Positions 4,414-8,168 of a stretch of 8,168 bases of DNA are shown here, piece by piece (position 1 is the first letter of the stretch; the number at the start of each line of letters is the position of its first letter). The DNA is from an uncultured Rubrobacteraceae bacterium. Lineage in GTDB: Bacteria > Actinomycetota > Rubrobacteria > Rubrobacterales > Rubrobacteraceae. The stretch is from the NCBI GenBank assembly GCA_902806015.1, contig CADCUZ010000107.1:1-8168 (forward strand). Reading direction: 5' to 3'. Under the pieces are notes generated by a model. It worked only from the letters and a program-made list of their open reading frames with translations. It was not told the DNA's origin and made no database searches. A program made the translations under genes and the position numbers.

Positions 4414-6033
4414 GTGCCCCAGCTTGAGATAATCCTCGGTTTGCTCGTCGCGGTCGCCGCGCTGGCCACGCTAGCGATGCGGCTCAGGATACCGTACCCG
4501 ATACTTCTGGTCGTAGGCGGATCGCTGCTCGGCTTCGTGCCCGGCTTGCCGAGGGTGGAGCTCGACCCCGATCTCGTGTTCATCTTGTTCTTGCCTCCGC
4601 TCCTCTACGCCTCGGCGGTCTTTACTTCGTGGCGAGACTTCAGGGCGAACGTCAGGACGATCTCGCTGCTCGCGGTCGGCCTCGTCCTGATGACGACCTT
4701 CGTGGTCGCCGCAGTGGTCCACTTCGTGATCGGGCTGCCGTGGGCGGCCTCGCTCGTGCTCGGGGCCATCGTCTCCCCCACCGACGCCATAGCCGCCACG
4801 GCGATCGCTCGGCGCCTAGGCGTGCCGCGCCGCATCGTCACCATCCTGGAGGGCGAGAGCCTCGTCAACGACGCCACGGGCATAGTCGTCTACCGCATCG
4901 CCGTGGCCGCCGTGGTCACAGGCGCGTTCTCGGCCTGGGAGGCGGGTTTGCAGTTCGTGGTCGGCGCCGCAGGTGGCATCGCGTTCGGTTTCCTCATCGG
5001 GTGGGTCGTCGTGTGGACGCGCCGGCACCTGGCCGACGAGCCCTCTATCCAGACCACAGTCTCGCTCCTGACGCCTTTCGTCGCTTACCTGGTGGCGGAG
5101 GAGTTGCCCCCCTACGTCTGGCACGGTCTGGGGTTGCCGGGTGAGCTACATCTCTCGGGGGTGCTCGCGGTAGTCGTGACGGGCCTGTACCTGGGGCGGA
5201 GGGGCCCCTACATACTCTCCTCGCCGATGCGGCTGCAAGGGTTCGCGGTGGCGGAGCTCTTGACCTTTCTCTTGAACGGTTTGATCTTTATCCTCATAGG
5301 GCTGCAACTGAGGAACGTGGTCGGGGGCCTCTCTAGGTTTACCGTGGGCGAGCTCATCGCTTACGCGGTCCTGGTGAGCCTGACGGTCGTACTCGTTCGC
5401 ATGCTGTGGGTCTTCCTGGCGACGTACGTGCCGCGGTGGGTAAGCCGGCAGTTGCGCGAGAGGGGGCCCCCGCAGCCCTGGCGCAGCGTGACGGTGATAG
5501 CGTGGACGGGGATGCGCGGTGTGATCTCGCTCGCCGCCGCCCTCGCCCTCCCGACGACCGTGGCCGGCGGCGGGCCGTTCGTGGGGCGAGACCTGATCAT
5601 CTTTCTCACCTTCTGCGTGATCCTGGCGACGCTCGTCGTCCAGGGTCTCTCCCTACCGGCGGTGATCCGGGCCCTCGGCCTCGAGGACGACCACATCGGG
5701 GAGAGGGAGGAGACCCACGGCCGCATCCAAGTCGCCGAGGCAGCCCTCGAGCGGCTGGAGGAGCTGGCCGAAGAGGACTGGGTGCGCGAGGACACCGCAG
5801 AGCGCGTGCGTGGCCTCTACAACTACCGCCGCAACCGCTTCGCCTCCCGCATCGAAGGCGACCCCGAGGGCGTGGAGGAGCGCTCGACCGCCTTCCAGCG
5901 CCTGATGCTCGAGTTGCTCCACGCGCAGCGCCGGACCCTGGTGAGGCTGCGCGACGAGGGCGAGATCGCGGACGAGGCCATGCACCGCATCGAGCGCGAC
6001 CTCGACCTCGAAGAGTCGCGCCTGGAGGTGTAG
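4414..6033 (+). CDS. Na+/H+ antiporter, CPA1 family
   Basis: A 539-residue inner-membrane monovalent cation/proton antiporter that exports Na+ (or another monovalent cation) in exchange for H+. About 12 hydrophobic segments occupy residues 4-420. Core motifs of the CPA1/NhaP-type family are FLPPLLYASA (59-68), SPTDAIAATAIARRLG (121-136), ILEGESLVNDATG (144-156) with the ion-binding Asn152-Asp153 pair, and WTGMRGVISLAAALALP (364-380) with the conserved Arg368. The tail from about 425 is hydrophilic, rich in Glu/Arg/Leu and predicted helical, a cytosolic regulatory domain. The start is GTG (4414) with AGAGGAGG (4397-4404) 9 bases upstream. The length is normal. Codon use differs from the oxidoreductase genes to the left (frequent AGG and ATA). 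Nothing in the neighbourhood suggests an operon partner. Confidence 0.95.
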   Translation: MPQLEIILGLLVAVAALATLAMRLRIPYPILLVVGGSLLGFVPGLPRVELDPDLVFILFLPPLLYASAVFTSWRDFRANVRTISLLAVGLVLMTTFVVAAVVHFVIGLPWAASLVLGAIVSPTDAIAATAIARRLGVPRRIVTILEGESLVNDATGIVVYRIAVAAVVTGAFSAWEAGLQFVVGAAGGIAFGFLIGWVVVWTRRHLADEPSIQTTVSLLTPFVAYLVAEELPPYVWHGLGLPGELHLSGVLAVVVTGLYLGRRGPYILSSPMRLQGFAVAELLTFLLNGLIFILIGLQLRNVVGGLSRFTVGELIAYAVLVSLTVVLVRMLWVFLATYVPRWVSRQLRERGPPQPWRSVTVIAWTGMRGVISLAAALALPTTVAGGGPFVGRDLIIFLTFCVILATLVVQGLSLPAVIRALGLEDDHIGEREETHGRIQVAEAALERLEELAEEDWVREDTAERVRGLYNYRRNRFASRIEGDPEGVEERSTAFQRLMLELLHAQRRTLVRLRDEGEIADEAMHRIERDLDLEESRLEV

Positions 6034-6082
6034 GGATGCTCTCGGGCTGATCCGGGTCCCACGCCTCCGGACGGCTGAGACC

Positions 6083-6146
6083 GGGCTCTCCTAGTACGCG
6101 ACTTCGAGAGCTTAAATAAGCCGAATACTCGGCATGAGGAGAGCCC
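6083..6146. other. 64-nt inverted-repeat element, possible structured RNA or bidirectional terminator
   Basis: GGGCTCTCCT (6083-6092) and AGGAGAGCCC (6137-6146) are perfect 10-bp complementary arms. Between them lie two small hairpins: GCTT-AAAT-AAGC (6110-6121) and GCCGA-ATAC-TCGGC (6120-6133), which share two bases and so compete or stack. The element lies in the 201-base gap between the convergent ends of the antiporter and AraC genes. No T-run follows directly; a short T5 is at 6166-6170. It lacks the arm sizes and conserved loop of a tRNA. The rest of 6034-6234 shows nothing I can name. Confidence 0.5.
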
Positions 6147-6234
6147 CCGGCGATGGATCGGAAGCTTTTTGACACCTCTCAGCATTGGAGGCCGCCAGCG
6201 GACGCAAGTCGGCCCCTTCGCGAGACACTCCGGC

Positions 6235-7251
6235 TTAAGGACGGCCAGCGCGTCGCCAGCCGAGCGGGGTGGCGCCGTGGGCACGCCCAAACGTCCTCGC
6301 AAAGTAGCCCCGGTCTTTGTAGCCCACCTCCCGGCCGACCTCCTCCACAGAAAGATCAGTCTCGACCAAGAGGCGCCGCGCCTCGGCCATGCGGCGCTCG
6401 GTGATCCACCCCAGGACGGTCCTCCCCGTTTTGCGCCGAACCACCGTGGTGAGGTGCCCTGGCGAGAGGCCCACCGCTCTAGCCACGTCCTTGAGCGAGA
6501 TGGGCTCGCCGTAGTGCTCCTCGATGAAGCCGAAGACCTCGGCCAGCAAAGGCTCGTCCTTGAGCCTAAGGTCCCCCACGACGTCCGCCGCAAGGCGCGA
6601 CACTTCCACGAGCAGGAGCGTCAGGTGCGCCAGGGCCGCTTCCCGATAACCGTCACGCCTCCGGCTCAACTCCAGGTCCAGGGCGGAGAAGCGTTCGGAC
6701 CACGAAGACCGCTCGCAGGGGGGAACCCTCAGGCTCTGGGCGCCTCCGGCCGCGCCTCCCACGAAGGGGAAGAGCAGCGGGTGGGCGCGCCAGGAGAGGA
6801 AGGCGCCCGGGGCCCGGTCCCCGAGGGCCTCGGTGGGGAAGGTGACTGCCCAGCCCTCCGCCTCCCGGAAGCCGCTCGCACCGTCGCCGCTCCCTATCAC
6901 CTCCCCGGGGGCGACGACGTATGCGTCCCCGGCCTCCACGGACCACTCCCGCTCTCCCAGCCGCAGCGAGCCGCCTCCCCTCTCGAAGTACATGAGCCCG
7001 AGGAAGTCATGGGTGTGGGCCTGATCCGCCGGCGGCCCGCCCCGGGGAGGCTCCCGGCGGGGGAACCGCAAGACGCTCACAGGCGGCACCCCGGGCACCA
7101 CCTCGTAGGTGCGGACGGGCAGCCCGTCGCCCCGTACGCCCGGAACCCTCGTCGTGCCCAGCCCGATCCTCGCTCTCCTCGGTAGCCTCGGCAACCGGCG
7201 CCGACCGCCGGTCACCCGCGATACTACCGAAGATTGTCCCACAAATCCCAA
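6235..7251 (-). CDS. AraC-family transcriptional regulator
   Basis: The longest frame gives 338 residues from a TTG at 7251. Residues 77-118 carry a cupin-type sensor domain (AHTHDFLGLMYFERGGG, then VEAGDAYVVAPGEV). The C-terminal 100 residues hold the two AraC helix-turn-helix units: ISLKDVARAVGLSPGHLTTVVRRKTG (251-276) and SVEEVGREVGYKDRGYFARTFGRAHG (301-326), followed by TPLGWR (328-333). It should bind DNA in response to a small ligand bound by the cupin. The extreme N-terminus is uncertain: the TTG has no Shine-Dalgarno, and a GTG at 7215 (residue 13) lies 5 bases after a -10-like TAGTAT, fitting a leaderless start. The gene is convergent with the antiporter and divergent from the FAD oxidoreductase, which is a candidate target. 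AGG/AGA codons link its style to the antiporter gene. Confidence 0.9.
   Translation of the reverse strand: MGFVGQSSVVSRVTGGRRRLPRLPRRARIGLGTTRVPGVRGDGLPVRTYEVVPGVPPVSVLRFPRREPPRGGPPADQAHTHDFLGLMYFERGGGSLRLGEREWSVEAGDAYVVAPGEVIGSGDGASGFREAEGWAVTFPTEALGDRAPGAFLSWRAHPLLFPFVGGAAGGAQSLRVPPCERSSWSERFSALDLELSRRRDGYREAALAHLTLLLVEVSRLAADVVGDLRLKDEPLLAEVFGFIEEHYGEPISLKDVARAVGLSPGHLTTVVRRKTGRTVLGWITERRMAEARRLLVETDLSVEEVGREVGYKDRGYFARTFGRAHGATPLGWRRAGRP
7221..7226 (-). promoter_or_regulatory. Candidate -10 box for a leaderless AraC-regulator transcript
   Basis: On the minus strand TAGTAT (7226-7221) is followed by CGCGG and then GTG (7215-7213) in the AraC frame. This gap places the transcription start at or next to the GTG, the pattern of leaderless mRNAs common in actinobacteria. 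Only a weak -35 (TTGGGA, 7251-7246, spacer 19) is visible. Confidence 0.4.
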
Positions 7252-7281
7252 ATATCCACCCTTTCAACCGCTGAACGCGCC

Positions 7282-7292
7282 TTAGATACTAA
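7282..7292 (+). promoter_or_regulatory. Possible -10/operator overlap upstream of the FAD oxidoreductase
   Basis: TTAG-ATA-CTAA is a short perfect palindrome containing -10-like sequences (TTAGAT or GATACT), 47 bases before the start codon at 7339. CCTTAG at 7280-7285 is also repeated inverted as CTAAGG at 7313-7318. No clear -35 box is seen. The region is shared with the divergent AraC-type gene. Confidence 0.25.
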
Positions 7293-7338
7293 TTGTGTGT
7301 CGGAAGATCGTCCTAAGGGCCCGAGAGGAAGGACTGGC

Positions 7339-8168
7339 ATGGGCACGATGGCTGGGCAGGATCTCGTTAAGTATGATGTCGTAGTGGTCGGCGGCGGTGC
7401 CGCCGGCCTGAGTGGCGCGCTGATGCTTGGTAGATCCCGGCGCTCGGTGCTGGTCGTCGACGCTGGCGAGCCCCGCAACGCGCCCGCGTCCGGGGTCCAC
7501 GGGTTCCTCACCCGGGACGGCACGGACCCGGCCGCGCTGCTGCAGGTCGGGCGGGAGGAGGTCCGCGGCTACGGCGCGCGGGTGCTCGACGGACGCGTCG
7601 CCTCGGCTGAGTCTGTCGACGGCGGCTTCACCGTTACGCTGGAGGATGGCCGCCGGGTCGGTGCGAGGCGTCTGCTGGTCACCACGGGGCTGGTAGACAA
7701 GCTGCCCGACGTTCCGGGGGTCAGGGAGCGCTGGGGGCGCGACGTGCTGCACTGCCCATACTGCCACGGGTGGGAGGTCCGGGATCAGCCGATCGGTATC
7801 CTGGCATCGGGCCCCATGGCCGTGCACCAGGCGCTGCTGTTCCGGCAGTTGACGGCGGACCTGACACTTTTCCTGCACACCGCACCCCAACCCACCGACG
7901 AAGAGGCCGAGCAGCTCGCGGCGCTCGGCATCACGGTCGTGGAAGGTGAGGTCGCATCGCTCGAAGTCCACGAAGACCGGCTCACGGGTGTCCGGCTGCA
8001 AGACGGCGAGGTCGTCCCACGTGATGCCGTGGTGGTCTCGCCACGCCTCGCCGCCCGCGCCGGGATCCTCGCCGACCTCGGACTTGAGACAACCGAACTT
8101 CCACACGGCCTAGGCGAGTACGTCGAGTCCGACGCAACGGGCCTCACCGCCGTCCCCGGCGTCTGGGT
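7339..8168 (+). CDS. Thioredoxin-reductase-like NAD(P)/FAD oxidoreductase (runs off right edge)
   Basis: The frame is open from the ATG at 7339 to the window end: 276 codons without a stop. The Shine-Dalgarno AGGAAGGA (7326-7333) is 5 bases upstream; the ATG at 7348 is less well placed. Residues 13-24 (DVVVVGGGAAGL) are the FAD-binding Rossmann loop, VLVVDAGEPRN (37-47) is the second strand and following loop, and LLVTTGLVDKLPDVPG (112-127) is the family's conserved mid segment. CPYC (139-142) in HCPYCHGWE is the redox-active cysteine pair. In the NAD(P) domain the usual GxGxxA motif reads ILASGPMAVHQA (154-165), a degenerate form that I believe is typical of this actinobacterial subgroup. 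It should be a cytosolic NAD(P)H-dependent disulfide or other reductase; the partner is unknown. About 30-50 more residues are expected, and some relatives carry an extra methyltransferase domain. Confidence 0.9.
   Translation, partial: MGTMAGQDLVKYDVVVVGGGAAGLSGALMLGRSRRSVLVVDAGEPRNAPASGVHGFLTRDGTDPAALLQVGREEVRGYGARVLDGRVASAESVDGGFTVTLEDGRRVGARRLLVTTGLVDKLPDVPGVRERWGRDVLHCPYCHGWEVRDQPIGILASGPMAVHQALLFRQLTADLTLFLHTAPQPTDEEAEQLAALGITVVEGEVASLEVHEDRLTGVRLQDGEVVPRDAVVVSPRLAARAGILADLGLETTELPHGLGEYVESDATGLTAVPGVW

Noticed and set aside
6083..6146. tRNA
   Set aside because: Wrong arm lengths, no T-loop consensus and no anticodon arm; kept only as an inverted-repeat element.
6169..6174. TTGACA as a -35 box
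   Set aside because: It matches the consensus, but nothing like a -10 box lies 16-18 bases downstream and no plus-strand gene follows.
5823..6593. Minus-strand frame spanning the antiporter tail, the intergenic gap and the AraC 3' end
   Set aside because: It overlaps two confident genes and reads as Ser/Arg-rich noise.
6169..7185. 338-codon open frame on the plus strand
   Set aside because: It is opposite the AraC-type gene, whose two helix-turn-helix units are clear; the plus frame is Pro/Arg-rich with no domain.
1..8168. CRISPR array, prophage or known defence system
   Set aside because: There are no regularly spaced short repeats and no Cas, phage structural, integrase or toxin-antitoxin proteins; every confident gene is an oxidoreductase, transporter or regulator.

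Overview
The window is high-GC DNA with codon choice and gene content typical of an actinomycete. Two stretches differ in style. From about 1 to 4144 the genes use almost only C/G-ending codons (CGC/CGG arginine, ATC isoleucine). The antiporter and AraC-type regulator genes (about 4400-7250) make clear use of AGG/AGA arginine, and the antiporter also uses ATA isoleucine, a pattern I associate with Rubrobacter-like actinobacteria. The host assignment is inference from style, not from a marker gene.

Layout, left to right. At the left edge is the start of a probable TetR-family regulator reading leftward. Next comes a sigma70-like promoter (61-89) flanked by two copies of the operator sequence GGACAGGCTRTCCG. 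It drives rightward into the remains of an aldo/keto reductase (AKR) gene. That gene is broken and scrambled: its N-terminus (177-284) is joined to a C-terminal-type AKR scrap. Then come a second perfect operator palindrome (344-358) with a -10 box and an intact short-chain dehydrogenase (SDR1, 446-1195). A middle piece of AKR follows from just behind the SDR1 stop codon (1194-1369). Downstream in the same direction lie an LLM-class flavin/F420-type oxidoreductase (1432-2313), a second SDR (2571-3272) whose leader and start are near-copies of those of SDR1, and an NmrA-like NAD(P)-binding protein (3299-4144). A 36-bp GC-rich repeat sits on each side of the LLM gene.

From 4145 to 4413 there is no secure gene, only a short ORF that may be a C-terminal scrap. 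A complete CPA1-type Na+/H+ antiporter (4414-6033) follows, then a convergent 201-bp intergenic region holding a 64-nt inverted-repeat structure. An AraC-family regulator on the minus strand (6235 to about 7215/7251) is next. Divergent from it, and running off the right edge, is a thioredoxin-reductase-like FAD oxidoreductase with a CPYC motif (7339-8168).

How the genes fit together: the left half looks like a TetR-controlled set of NAD(P)H/flavin oxidoreductases (AKR remnant, SDR1, LLM, SDR2, NmrA-like), the kind of group often used against electrophilic or xenobiotic carbonyl compounds or in small-molecule tailoring. No substrate can be read from the sequence. The cassette seems to have been assembled by recombination between related modules (AKR scraps, duplicated SDR leader, duplicated hairpin repeat). 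The antiporter looks like unrelated ion and pH homeostasis. I found no CRISPR array, rRNA or tRNA, and no intact transposase.
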